Below, in pieces: positions 7,978 through 16,655 of a stretch of 64,000 bases of DNA. Origin of the DNA: Lachnospiraceae bacterium UBA4338. Its GTDB lineage: Bacteria; Bacillota; Clostridia; Lachnospirales; Lachnospiraceae. The stretch lies in NCBI GenBank assembly GCA_002393735.1, contig DGTK01000010.1, positions 295 to 64,294 on the forward strand, read 5' to 3'. The position numbers and the translations under genes were made by a program. The notes under the pieces were generated by a model. It searched no databases. It was not told the DNA's origin and saw only the letters and a list, made by a program, of their open reading frames with translations. How positions within the stretch are numbered: the first letter of the stretch is position 1; each line of letters opens with the position of its first letter.

Positions 7978-10038
7978 TTATTTTTCATTATTTGATTCAA
8001 CTTTAATCTCTTTAATTTCCTTTGTTGCAATCTCTTTAACAATCGCATCAACAAATTCTGAAAGAGGCTTCTGTCCTTCATCACCAAGATAACGGCTTCT
8101 TACAGATACCTTGCCGTCAGCCTGCTCCTGCTCACCAACAATAAGCATATACGGAACTCTGTCTAAACGAGCCTCGCGAATCTTATAACCAATCTTCTCG
8201 GATCTGGTATCGACAGTAACATCCACATTTGCTTTTCTAAGTTCCTTACGAACACTTTCAGCATAGTCTAAGAACTTGTCTGAAATAGGAAGGATACGAA
8301 CCTGCTCCGGGCAAAGCCATGTAGGAAGGTTACCTGCATAATGCTCGATAAGCCATGCAAGTGTTCTTTCGTAGCATCCCATTGATGTTCTGTGAATGAT
8401 ATATGGACGCTTCTTATCGCCATTGGCATCGATATAATACATATCATATCTTTCAGCAAGGAACATATCCAGCTGAACGGTAATCATTGTATCTTCCTTA
8501 CCATATACGTTCTTAGCCTGAATATCAAGCTTAGGTCCGTAGAAAGCAGCTTCCCCTTCAGCCTCTGTATAATCAAGACCGATTTCATCGAGAATCTCTC
8601 TCATGTTATTCTGAACAACATCCCACTCTGCAGCAGTTCCAAGATACTTATCAGGATTCTTCGGGTCCCACTTACTCATTCTGTAAGTCACCTCATCCTG
8701 AAGACCTAATGTTGTTAAGCAGTATTTAGCTAATTTAACACAGTTCTTAAATTCGTCAGCAATCTGCTCAGGAGTACAGATAAGATGTCCTTCGGAAATT
8801 GTGAACTGTCTTACTCTTGTAAGACCATGCATCTCACCTGAATCTTCATTTCTGAAGAGTGTTGATGTCTCACCCATTCTGTAAGGAAGGTCTCTGTAGC
8901 TGTGCTGTTTAGCCTTATATACGAAATACTGGAAAGGACATGTCATAGGACGAAGAGCCATAACTTCTCTGCCCTTGTCATCCATATATACATGCTCCTG
9001 TGCATTCTTCATTGCCACATCAGGATCGTTATATAATTTCTGATCTTCATGAGCATCAGCATCACTCATAAGGTCATCATTAAGTACGAACATACCGTCT
9101 TTGTAGTGGAACCAGTGATCTGATAACTTATAAAGATTGGATTTAGCCATAAGAGGTGTTCTTGTACGAACATAGCCCCACTCATAATCCTCCAAGTCCT
9201 CAATCCATCTCTGCATCTTCTGGATAATCTTTGTACCCTTTGGCATGAAAAGCGGAAGTCCCTGACCGATAACATCAACAGTGGTAAATAAATCCATTTC
9301 TCTTCCAAGTCTGTTATGGTCTCTTCTCTTAATATCCTCTAAATGCTCAAGATAAGCATTTAATTCTTCCTTCTTGGCAAAAGCACTGCCGTAAATTCTC
9401 TGAAGTCTTGCCTTCTTCTCATCGCCTCTCCAGTAAGCCATTGATGAGGAAATAAGTTTAAATGCCTTAATTCCCTTTGTGCTCATAAGGTGAGGACCTG
9501 CGCAGAGGTCAACGAAACCACCCTGATCATAGAAGGAAATCTCTGCACCTTCAGGAAGGTCTTCAATTAATTCAACCTTGAATGGCTCGTCTTTTTCTTT
9601 CATAAGTTTGATAGCCTCTTCTCTTGGAAGAGTAAATCTTGTAATCTCATGTCCTTCTTTGATGATTTTCTTCATCTCTGCTTCAATGGCATCAAGATCT
9701 TCTCTTGAGAAAGGCGCATGATCAAAATCATAATAAAATCCATCTTCAATTGCAGGACCAATAGTAACTTTGGCATCCGGGAATAATCTCTTAACAGCCT
9801 CAGCCATTACATGTGAGCATGTATGTCTGATAACCTTAAGACCTTCCGGATCATTAGCGGTAAGTATTGTAAGATTACAGTCATCAGTTATGATAGTTCG
9901 AAGATCCTTAACCTCTCCATCAATCTCGCCGGCACAAGCCACGCGTGCCAAACCTTCACTAATAGCTGTTGCAATCTCAATAATGCTCTTTGGCTCATTA
10001 AACTCAAGACTGCTTCCATCTTTTAACGTAATAATCAT
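7978..10038 (-). CDS. thrS: Threonyl-tRNA synthetase
   Basis: Charges tRNA-Thr with threonine. 686 residues in the usual order: TGS domain (about 1-62, starting MIITLKDGS), editing domain with HTCSH, class II catalytic core, and anticodon-binding domain (from about WLCPEQVRILPI). The zinc ligands expected from E. coli ThrRS appear kept: Cys in PMTCPF, His in SEGHLICT, His in YIIHRTS. The family element PMNCPGH reads PMTCPFQ here. The start at 10038 follows AAAGGAGGCGAAAGT; the reading frame stays open 47 codons farther up, but that stretch is the T-box terminator leader. Regulated by the T-box upstream. Confidence 0.97.
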   Translation of the reverse strand: MIITLKDGSSLEFNEPKSIIEIATAISEGLARVACAGEIDGEVKDLRTIITDDCNLTILTANDPEGLKVIRHTCSHVMAEAVKRLFPDAKVTIGPAIEDGFYYDFDHAPFSREDLDAIEAEMKKIIKEGHEITRFTLPREEAIKLMKEKDEPFKVELIEDLPEGAEISFYDQGGFVDLCAGPHLMSTKGIKAFKLISSSMAYWRGDEKKARLQRIYGSAFAKKEELNAYLEHLEDIKRRDHNRLGREMDLFTTVDVIGQGLPLFMPKGTKIIQKMQRWIEDLEDYEWGYVRTRTPLMAKSNLYKLSDHWFHYKDGMFVLNDDLMSDADAHEDQKLYNDPDVAMKNAQEHVYMDDKGREVMALRPMTCPFQYFVYKAKQHSYRDLPYRMGETSTLFRNEDSGEMHGLTRVRQFTISEGHLICTPEQIADEFKNCVKLAKYCLTTLGLQDEVTYRMSKWDPKNPDKYLGTAAEWDVVQNNMREILDEIGLDYTEAEGEAAFYGPKLDIQAKNVYGKEDTMITVQLDMFLAERYDMYYIDANGDKKRPYIIHRTSMGCYERTLAWLIEHYAGNLPTWLCPEQVRILPISDKFLDYAESVRKELRKANVDVTVDTRSEKIGYKIREARLDRVPYMLIVGEQEQADGKVSVRSRYLGDEGQKPLSEFVDAIVKEIATKEIKEIKVESNNEK

Positions 10039-10093
10039 ACTTTCGCCTCCTTTATGTATGTAAGCCCCTGCCACCTCCGGAAGGGGATAAGTT

Positions 10094-10338
10094 ATAAAAA
10101 AATAACGCCCCATGCAACTAAATGCATGGGACGTAATATACGCGGTTCCACCCTGCTTGCAGATTACTCTGCCGCTCATACGACTGTAACGGAGTCACCG
10201 GACCGGATTGGGGCCACTCAGAGTTAGTTTTCAATTGCTTCCGTGTAAGAATGCTTCCACCATATGCATTCCTCTCTGTTACCTTTCACAACCTACTCGT
10301 CTCGTCAACGTGTTAAATATAGTTAGTTTTAACTTACT
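10094..10338 (-). promoter_or_regulatory. T-box riboswitch (threonine) with terminator
   Basis: The thrS leader contains the T-box core AGGGTGGAACCGCG (minus strand, about 10141-10154), which pairs with the uncharged tRNA acceptor end. It is followed by a terminator hairpin ACGTCCCATGCA/TGCATGGGGCGT (10105-10134) and TTATTTTTTT. Upstream is a Stem I region with AGAGAGGAATGC...GCATTC and CTAACTCTGAGTGG; ACU (Thr) triplets lie just before GAGTGG, where the specifier sits, so threonine specificity agrees with the gene. Uncharged tRNA-Thr should favour the antiterminator and raise thrS expression. This accounts for most of the 344 bases between thrS and the next gene. Confidence 0.93.
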
Positions 10339-10344
10339 GTGGTT

Positions 10345-10373
10345 ATTGTATTGCGTTTAAATCCAAAAGTCAA
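10345..10373 (-). promoter_or_regulatory. Promoter of thrS T-box transcript
   Basis: On the minus strand TTGACT (10368-10373), a 17-base spacer and TACAAT (10345-10350); transcription would begin near 10338, just before Stem I. Confidence 0.8.
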
Positions 10374-10382
10374 GAAAATAAC

Positions 10383-10886
10383 TTATGCATTCTTACCACA
10401 GCACTTCTTATATTTCTTTCCTGAACCACATGGACATGGATCGTTAGGATAAATCTTAGCTTCCTTAACGATTGTTGTTGAAGACTTCTGCTCCTTGTAA
10501 AGAGCCTTTCTCTTATCTTCATCAAAAATATCATTCCACTCTTCAAGATTATATAACCAGTCAGCCTCAGCTGCTACCATGTTTTTGTAGAGTAATTCCT
10601 TATCAAACTCAAGAGATACTTCTGTATTCTCATCCATCTCCTCGATTGGATTAGGAGTAACCAGACTTTCGTTGATACCATCAAGGAAACCAACCATAAA
10701 CTTAAGTTCAACATTATATTTCTCAGCGAGTTCAGAAACTGTACCCTTAACTACTTCATCAGGATTAGCAAGAAGCTGCTGATAAATGCCTTTCTCCTTG
10801 GTAAAATAAACCTTCCATAATCTTGATAATGCATTCTTGTCCTCTGCATTATAAGCTTCTGCTCTCCATTGTTCCAATAAACTCAT
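10383..10886 (-). CDS. SEC-C zinc-motif protein
   Basis: 167 residues, soluble, mostly helical and acidic, ending in a SEC-C motif ([17 protein letters not shown]) that binds zinc as in the C-terminal tail of SecA. Stand-alone SEC-C proteins of this size are common in Firmicutes; their role is not well defined. The start at 10886 follows GAGGTGAAAGTT; a GTG nine bases upstream overlaps that ribosome binding site and is less likely. It sits alone between thrS and the envelope operon. Confidence 0.85.
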   Translation of the reverse strand: MSLLEQWRAEAYNAEDKNALSRLWKVYFTKEKGIYQQLLANPDEVVKGTVSELAEKYNVELKFMVGFLDGINESLVTPNPIEEMDENTEVSLEFDKELLYKNMVAAEADWLYNLEEWNDIFDEDKRKALYKEQKSSTTIVKEAKIYPNDPCPCGSGKKYKKCCGKNA

Positions 10887-10931
10887 AACTTTCACCTCAT
10901 CACAAAATTTTTAAGTTTCAAACTAAAATTC

Positions 10932-10968
10932 ATTATAGCAAATATACTCTTCGAATAAAAGTATATTT
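10932..10968 (-). promoter_or_regulatory. Extended -10 promoter beside an inverted repeat
   Basis: On the minus strand a hairpin-forming repeat AAATATACT/AGTATATTT (10960-10968, 10940-10948) runs directly into TGC-TATAAT (-10 at 10932-10937). No good -35 is visible, but the TGn extension may compensate. It would serve the SEC-C gene; the hairpin could also end the upstream gene, though it lacks a T tract. Confidence 0.5.
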
Positions 10969-11254
10969 ATTCATTATCTGCCTTACTTTCTTTTTCTGCC
11001 ATGGCCTCTTTGATTCTCTCAGCTTCTTCCATGGTTTTCTCCATCTCTTCAGTTCTGAAAGATGCGATGGTCTTCTTTCCAGTAAGAAGTCCCACAAACC
11101 AGATTGCTATCCACAGAATAATCGGCAGAGCAATACATCCAAACATAAAATATTTAAAAATCGCCGCATGCATCACCGCAAGCACAAAGGTTACAACCAC
11201 CCAGGCGGCAATAATTACAACTCCTGCCAGGGCAAGTATTCTTTTTAAATTCAT
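10967..11254 (-). CDS. Small two-helix membrane protein
   Basis: 95 residues: two hydrophobic segments (about 5-28 and 33-56) and a charged C-terminal helix (EEMEKTMEEAERIKEAMAEKES) likely in the cytoplasm. No family recognised. Last gene of the leftward envelope operon, 12 bases after the lipoprotein gene. The start at the ATG (11254) is preferred over the TTG directly before it; GGGAG lies upstream. Confidence 0.7.
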   Translation of the reverse strand: MNLKRILALAGVVIIAAWVVVTFVLAVMHAAIFKYFMFGCIALPIILWIAIWFVGLLTGKKTIASFRTEEMEKTMEEAERIKEAMAEKESKADNE

Positions 11255-11266
11255 CAATGTCTCCCT

Positions 11267-11878
11267 TTATTCCTGATCAAGCACCTTGCTCTGGTATTCA
11301 ATACTTGTAATTGTATTGCTGCCATCAACATATAATCTGAGTCTGTCTCCGCCACCGTCGAAAGTACATACGCCGCTCTCAAGGACACCCTCTTCGCCGA
11401 TTTTCTCTTTAGCGTCATCTAAGGACATTCCGATATATACTCCCTCTTTCGTTGTAACTGTGTCATCCTTTAAAAAGATGTTTGAAATCAGATCATCACT
11501 TCCATTTGGATATGTATAGATTTCAAAACTGCTGTAGGTATAGATTTTATCCAGACCTTCGAAAGCACAGCTCTTAACCTCATAGTAATGATTAGCCTCT
11601 CCCAAAACATTTAAAAACTCCTGACTGTTCATATCAGGAGCTAATGTAAGACCATCATACTCAAAAATGTATTTATTGGATGAATCAAGGATTTCCTGGA
11701 ACTCAGCATCCTTCTCTTCACCGTCCTCTTTGATACCGTCTACGGCATCATCGGCCTTTTCTTCATTCTGATACATGTTCTCAACACCTTCCGCTGCATC
11801 CTCTGCCGGATTGGAACATCCTGCGAATGCCATGCCAAGTACAAGTGCTGAAACAACTAATAAAGCTTTAATTCTCAT
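11267..11878 (-). CDS. Predicted lipoprotein, unknown function
   Basis: 203 residues with a lipoprotein signal peptide (MRIKALLVVSALVLGMAFAGC; lipobox AFAG-C20), an acidic linker (about 25-65) and a small globular domain with IYTYPNG and GVYIGMSLDDAKEKIG. The latter resembles a BLIP/SmpA-like segment in which a short helix follows a Gly-x-Ser turn; the match is from pattern only. It should be anchored to the outer face of the membrane. AGGAGATAATATT precedes the ATG. Follows the SGNH gene in the same direction, so it may assist the surface-modification enzymes. Confidence 0.78.
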   Translation of the reverse strand: MRIKALLVVSALVLGMAFAGCSNPAEDAAEGVENMYQNEEKADDAVDGIKEDGEEKDAEFQEILDSSNKYIFEYDGLTLAPDMNSQEFLNVLGEANHYYEVKSCAFEGLDKIYTYSSFEIYTYPNGSDDLISNIFLKDDTVTTKEGVYIGMSLDDAKEKIGEEGVLESGVCTFDGGGDRLRLYVDGSNTITSIEYQSKVLDQE

Positions 11879-11938
11879 AATATTATCTCCTATCTAAAAC
11901 AAAACAATAATACCATTTTTAGCTGTATGTGGCAAGAA

Positions 11939-13003
11939 TTATTTGCCAGCATCCCTCTCTTCTTCCTTCTTTGCCAGTCTTTCCCTGTATTCAAGAAGTT
12001 TTTGATTATATTCTGCTGCCACCTTCTCGTTGGAACGAAGGTCTTCAAGGTCAGTATTTTCCTTAAGATATTCACCTAAATATCTTGTAAGTTTCTCAGC
12101 ACCATATACATTAAGATGTAACCCTGCATCATAAGTATCCACGTTATAATCAAGGCCTATCTCATCTGTATGCTCTAAAAAGTTGATATAATCAAGATTA
12201 TACTTAGCGGCATAATCCACCATCTGCGCATCCCATTCATCATGCCACTTTGGATACAGACTCGGTGCCTTAACTAAGATTAACTTTGAACCATGCTCTT
12301 CACAGATTTCTCTGATTGCATCCAGGTAATAATATGCGTTATCTCCGAAAGTATAATCCCCAAGCGGCTTTCCTTCCGGTACATAATCTGCGGGAACGAT
12401 ACCCACCTGCATGTAATAACCGTTATCAGCCACGGTAGGTTTATTGAAATAATATGTTATATCGTCTTTTTTAAGTTCCGTAATTCTGCTGTGATAACGA
12501 AGGATGGGGAATACATAATCTATCATGTTCTCATCTTCCATCATGGATGCTTTTATGGCACCCACCTTACTTGATGACCATTTCATTCCATCCAAGGTCA
12601 TACGATTGTAGGCTTCTTTTTGCGGCTCATTATACTGCATTGAAAGCACGTTAAAGATTACCACATCCGGATTCTCATACTTATATGTTTCCTCAAGAAG
12701 ATAGTAAGACTGCCATATAAGCTGCTGCGCGCTTCCTCTGATATATGATGTATATCCATAGTCCTCCCACAATACAGGTGGAACAAGATTCTCATATACC
12801 TCACAGTCTCCCACGATGATAATCTGATGGTCTTCAATATTGTCATAGTATTCCTCTATTAAAGAACCTTCACCACTGTTGTCCATATACTTAGGCTCCA
12901 CAAGCCTTTGCAGGAATGCAAGAATTGTGGTTATAACCACCAATGAGATTATGACCGTGATAAGAAGTTTTATATTAAATTTTTTTGTTTCTTTTTCTTC
13001 CAT
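11939..13003 (-). CDS. SGNH-type membrane-anchored protein (DltD/AlgJ-like partner of MBOAT)
   Basis: 354 residues: one N-terminal membrane anchor (about 10-30) and an extracellular SGNH-hydrolase-like domain. Block I reads IIIVGDCEVYEN, with Cys where the family usually has the Ser of GDS, and the C-terminal block DAGLHLNVYG supplies the likely Asp and His. Proteins of this type (DltD, AlgJ/AlgX) work with MBOAT acyltransferases to place acyl or aminoacyl groups on surface polymers. It lies downstream of the MBOAT gene, separated by 133 bases of GC-rich repeat. AAGGACGAT precedes the ATG. The exact reaction is unknown. Confidence 0.8.
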   Translation of the reverse strand: MEEKETKKFNIKLLITVIISLVVITTILAFLQRLVEPKYMDNSGEGSLIEEYYDNIEDHQIIIVGDCEVYENLVPPVLWEDYGYTSYIRGSAQQLIWQSYYLLEETYKYENPDVVIFNVLSMQYNEPQKEAYNRMTLDGMKWSSSKVGAIKASMMEDENMIDYVFPILRYHSRITELKKDDITYYFNKPTVADNGYYMQVGIVPADYVPEGKPLGDYTFGDNAYYYLDAIREICEEHGSKLILVKAPSLYPKWHDEWDAQMVDYAAKYNLDYINFLEHTDEIGLDYNVDTYDAGLHLNVYGAEKLTRYLGEYLKENTDLEDLRSNEKVAAEYNQKLLEYRERLAKKEEERDAGK

Positions 13004-13046
13004 ATCGTCCTTTTATATTACTGCTGCGTGCCACGTGCCCGATTTG

Positions 13047-13135
13047 CCCTGGGCGTGATGCCGTTGTGTGGGCGGCATATCTGGTTCAAGTTAGACAATG
13101 TGTACCCTGGGTGGGGTGCCGGGGTGTGGGCGGCA
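13047..13135 (+). repeat. GC-rich repeat, locus A (two copies, G-quadruplex pattern)
   Basis: Two 31-bp copies (13047-13077, degenerate; 13105-13135) share the ends CCCTGGG and GTGTGGGCGGCA. The second contains G3-T-G4-TGCC-G4-TGT-G3 (13109-13130), a canonical four-run G-quadruplex pattern on the plus strand. It lies within a leftward operon, 1 base beyond the MBOAT stop codon, so the mRNA carries the C-rich strand. The same sequence recurs near 28.87 kb and 40.66 kb. Confidence 0.9.
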
Positions 13136-13136
13136 A

Positions 13137-14732
13137 CTAGAATTGATTATATATAAATTGTGACGCATCATATCCGATACCATAAGCACCGAATAAAATA
13201 ATACATACAAACAGTACTCCATAAACAACACCACGAAGAACATAACCTTTCTTCGCAATAATATCTCTCATATTCTCTCTTCTCGACATCATACTAACTG
13301 AAAAAAGAATAATCGTTCCGATAATCAGTATTACATAATCAACACCTGTCAGTCCGAGATTCCAAATTCCTTCTCTGAGGGCTGATACAATATTCCACTT
13401 ATAAAGCGTAGTACCCAACATCTTAAACGTAACCGGCACATTACGATATAAGTCAAACATACGAAGCGAACACATAAGGATGAACGTCCTTATAATTTGG
13501 AATGCCCTGTAATAATATCTGGACTCATTTATATGCATCTTCTTCTTAATCCATATATATACCGGATCAAGTTCCTCCGAAAGCATAATGAAGAAGCAGT
13601 TTCCCAGTCCCCATACCACAAAATTCCACGCGGCTCCATGCCAGATACCCGTTATGAGCCACACAATAATTGTGGAAAGATATACAGGAACTTTTTTACC
13701 GATTTTCTCGCCGAGGATTTTTCTTGCGACCTTTGAAATATCAAGCATCGGCTTACATACTGACACCGGATAAAACAGATATTCCGTAAAATACGCGCCC
13801 AAAGATATATGCCATCTTCTCCAGTATTCCTTAATACACTTCGAGAAGTATGGCCTAATGAAGTTCTCTTTAACCTTTATTCCAAGCGCCTCAGCAATAC
13901 CTATGGTAATATCAATACCACCTGTGAAATCTGCATATAATTCAAGCGCATAAAAGAGTCCAAGAAGTACAACATAAAAACCATCCATGGTTTCATAGGA
14001 GTCTTTAAGGGTATTAACTGCAGGAAGTATTCTGTCTGCTATAACAAGTTTCTTAAAGAAGCCCCATATAATACGTTCTATTCCGCGCATAAATTTATTA
14101 ATGTCAAAAGGATGCGCCTCATATAAAGATGTGGACAGGTCTCCATATCTGCTGATAGGACCCTGCACAAGCTGAGGGAAGAATAATACGAAGAGCGCAA
14201 GTTTGCCGATATTTCTTTGAGCCTTAACGCTGTCTCTTGATACATCAATAAGATAGCCCATACTCTGGAAGGTATAGAAAGATATACCAAGCGGAATAAT
14301 CAGATCAACAAACTGAAGCTCAGTTCCCGAATGGAACATTTTCATGATTCCATTTATATTCGAAATACCAAAGTTGGTATATTTGGTTACGGCCAGTATT
14401 CCAAAGTTAAATATCAGGCATCCCCAGAATATCCATCTTCTTTTGCTCTTGTTGGCTCTTTTATATGCCTTCTTATCTTCCTTTGAAAGCGTCTCTTTAT
14501 GTTCTTTAATATAAGCCTTCTCTTTGACATAGTTATTGTCCAGCATTATTCCGGCGCCATAAGTTGTTAAGATGGTTATACCTATGAAGATAAGATAAAC
14601 CGGTGAATTAAGAGCATAGAAAATAAGGCTCGCAATGAGAAGTATCACCCACTGAGCCTTACTTGGAAATACGTAATAAATTACGAATAATAATATTAAA
14701 AATAACAAAAATGAATAAGACGTAAATAACAT
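13137..14732 (-). CDS. MBOAT-family O-acyltransferase (DltB/AlgI-like)
   Basis: 531 residues with about 11 membrane segments. The MBOAT signature regions are present: KEYWRRWHISLGAYFTEYLFYP and the catalytic-His region TGIWHGAAWNFVVWGL. It would move an acyl or aminoacyl group from a carrier on the cytoplasmic side to an acceptor outside. The start codon overlaps the stop of the carrier-protein gene (TAATG), and an adenylation enzyme and an SGNH protein are in the same operon, so a DltB-like role with an aminoacyl donor is more likely than an acetyl-CoA-type role. Confidence 0.92.
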   Translation of the reverse strand: MLFTSYSFLLFLILLFVIYYVFPSKAQWVILLIASLIFYALNSPVYLIFIGITILTTYGAGIMLDNNYVKEKAYIKEHKETLSKEDKKAYKRANKSKRRWIFWGCLIFNFGILAVTKYTNFGISNINGIMKMFHSGTELQFVDLIIPLGISFYTFQSMGYLIDVSRDSVKAQRNIGKLALFVLFFPQLVQGPISRYGDLSTSLYEAHPFDINKFMRGIERIIWGFFKKLVIADRILPAVNTLKDSYETMDGFYVVLLGLFYALELYADFTGGIDITIGIAEALGIKVKENFIRPYFSKCIKEYWRRWHISLGAYFTEYLFYPVSVCKPMLDISKVARKILGEKIGKKVPVYLSTIIVWLITGIWHGAAWNFVVWGLGNCFFIMLSEELDPVYIWIKKKMHINESRYYYRAFQIIRTFILMCSLRMFDLYRNVPVTFKMLGTTLYKWNIVSALREGIWNLGLTGVDYVILIIGTIILFSVSMMSRRENMRDIIAKKGYVLRGVVYGVLFVCIILFGAYGIGYDASQFIYNQF

Positions 14733-14959
14733 TATTCTTCTTCTAATCTTTCGATAAGTTCATAAAGTGCCTTTGCTGAGTTAAAATTCTCAGGCACAAT
14801 ATGTTCTGCAGAGATAACCACATCAAATTCCTGATTAATCTCTGAAATAAGTGTAACGATATCAAATGAATCAAGGATACCGTCATCTATAAGTGATTCG
14901 CATGTATTATAATCTACATCCGGATGAATTCCTTCTAATATTTCAATTAAGTCTTCCAT
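14732..14959 (-). CDS. Acyl/aminoacyl carrier protein (DltC-like)
   Basis: 75 residues, acidic, four-helix carrier fold. The phosphopantetheine Ser is in DDGILDSFDIVTL. The start at 14959 follows GAAGGAGGTTGTT; an in-frame ATG 36 bases up lacks this site. It overlaps the MBOAT start by one base, indicating translational coupling. With the adenylation enzyme upstream it should carry an activated amino acid as a thioester, as DltC carries D-Ala. Confidence 0.88.
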   Translation of the reverse strand: MEDLIEILEGIHPDVDYNTCESLIDDGILDSFDIVTLISEINQEFDVVISAEHIVPENFNSAKALYELIERLEEE

Positions 14960-15053
14960 AACAACCTCCTTCAATTCCATAGGGTATTGTAGCACTATGA
15001 CTTCATTATGACAAGTGTGTCAGTTTTTCCGCAGGGCCACACACAGTTTATTA

Positions 15054-15146
15054 GCTGCCGAGCAAGCTTAAAATGCTCTGAGAAACGATTTGGTGACTTG
15101 CACCACTGAGTTTCGAAGAGTAGTTTTAAGCGACGCGTAAGGCAGC
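15054..15146. repeat. 93-bp imperfect palindrome, copy 1
   Basis: In the 204-base gap between the adenylation and carrier genes. Read on the minus strand the paired blocks nest: GCTGCC/GGCAGC, GCTTAAAA/TTTTAAGC, CTCT/AGAG, GAAAC/GTTTC and an inner hairpin GGTG-caagt-CACC. A related element with the same order of blocks but different stem bases lies at 56739-56823. Being inside an operon it would be transcribed as a large hairpin. Confidence 0.75.
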
Positions 15147-15163
15147 TTTACAGCGTAGCATGG

Positions 15164-16654
15164 CTACATAGCCGCCAGTCCCTTACGGTCAATCTTACCA
15201 TTATCAGTAAGTGGCATCCTGTCTAACTTCTCTACTCTGTTCGGAATCATATACCTTGGAAGCGAATCCTTAAGGTGATTAAGAACTGCCACCTTATCAA
15301 TGTCGCCAACATAGAAAAGATTAATCTTCTCTTTCTCTTTATTATAAGTGCAGGCACATATGGTTATCGCCTCAAGCGCATTAACTGCGGCTTCAATTTC
15401 ACCAAGCTCAATCCTGTGTCCCATATGCTTAATCTGGTAATCCTTACGGGATATGAAATAAAGATTTCCATCATCTCCACGCCTTGCCACATCACCAGTA
15501 TGATAAACAATTTCCTTATATGCACTGATTAACGGATTAAGTGTATATACCTCATTGGTCTTCTCTTCGTTATTGAAATAGCCTAAGGTTACACAGCTTC
15601 CGCGAAGCACAATCTCACCTTCATTTGCAAGTTTGCCTTCTTCATCAATTAACATTAATCCTGTATTTTTGAAAGGTCTTCCTATTGGAATAACATCCCC
15701 TTCGGCAAAATCCCTGTCCACCTCATAATAGCAGCACATACCTGTACCTTCTGTAGGACCGTAGAGATTAACAAATCTTGCATCAGGAGCTGCTTCTTTC
15801 CACATATTAAACTGCTTAATTGGGAATACTTCAGAACCAAATGCAACTAACCTTAAATGCTCAGGCTTAATTGTATCAAAAGCCTTAAGTCCTGATATCA
15901 TGGTTAAAGCTGACACTACCCAGCAGATTGTATTAATCTTATTCTCATTAAGATATTCAACTAACTTTACCGGGAACATAAATAATTCCTTAGGAATTAA
16001 GTATGTGGTTGCGCAGTATTTAAGTGTTGGATATATCTCTTTAAGTGGTGAATCAAAATAAAGGGGAGTCTGATTACCAAATACTGTATTTTCATCAAAC
16101 TTAAGAGCCTCACATAAACTCTCAATATAATCAATTACATTTCTGTGGCAGGCACATACTCCCTTAGGCACTCCGGTGCTGCCTGATGTAAATACAATGT
16201 AGATTGGATCCACATCAATTGCTGCATTACGAATTGTGGTTAAAACCACATTATCTGCTTCTGCCGCAATTACATCCTTAAATAAAATACACTTATGCTC
16301 ACCCTCTAAGTTCGCTGCCTTGTCGATTGTTGTCTCATCACAGATTACAAGTCTTGGATTAACTGTCTGGATAATAAGATTAATTCTGGCCGCCGGCATC
16401 TTCTCATCAATAGGGACATAATAATTGCCTGACCTTATAACAGTAAAAAAAGCGGATATCTCTGATGGAGACTTGCTCATATATATAAGGATACCCTCGT
16501 TGTAATATCCCTCATTATGAAGATAAGTCGCCCCCCTATCCGCGTTATCTTTAAGCTGTCTGAATGTCAGACTTTCTTTCTTGTCTATGAATGCTGCTTT
16601 ATCCGGATTCTTAAGTACCGCCTCGTCCAGATAATCAAGTACATTATTTCTCAT
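15164..16654 (-). CDS. Amino-acid adenylation enzyme (DltA-like)
   Basis: 496 residues of the ANL/AMP-binding superfamily, the length of DltA. Core motifs: A3 VFTSGSTGVPKG, A5 NLYGPTEGTG, A7 YHTGDVARRGDDG, A8 HRIELGEIEAAV, and A10 Lys in LTDNGKIDRKGL. It should activate an amino acid with ATP and load the carrier protein encoded next in the operon. D-Ala is the usual DltA substrate, but a racemase gene directly upstream suggests another D-amino acid is possible; specificity cannot be read safely from the sequence. Its ribosome binding site AGGAGG is formed by the last codons of the racemase gene. Confidence 0.9.
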   Translation of the reverse strand: MRNNVLDYLDEAVLKNPDKAAFIDKKESLTFRQLKDNADRGATYLHNEGYYNEGILIYMSKSPSEISAFFTVIRSGNYYVPIDEKMPAARINLIIQTVNPRLVICDETTIDKAANLEGEHKCILFKDVIAAEADNVVLTTIRNAAIDVDPIYIVFTSGSTGVPKGVCACHRNVIDYIESLCEALKFDENTVFGNQTPLYFDSPLKEIYPTLKYCATTYLIPKELFMFPVKLVEYLNENKINTICWVVSALTMISGLKAFDTIKPEHLRLVAFGSEVFPIKQFNMWKEAAPDARFVNLYGPTEGTGMCCYYEVDRDFAEGDVIPIGRPFKNTGLMLIDEEGKLANEGEIVLRGSCVTLGYFNNEEKTNEVYTLNPLISAYKEIVYHTGDVARRGDDGNLYFISRKDYQIKHMGHRIELGEIEAAVNALEAITICACTYNKEKEKINLFYVGDIDKVAVLNHLKDSLPRYMIPNRVEKLDRMPLTDNGKIDRKGLAAM

Positions 16655-16655
16655 A

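Noticed and set aside
10039..10179. 47-codon N-terminal extension of thrS
   Set aside because: It covers the T-box terminator and antiterminator; the TGS domain and a good ribosome binding site begin at 10038.
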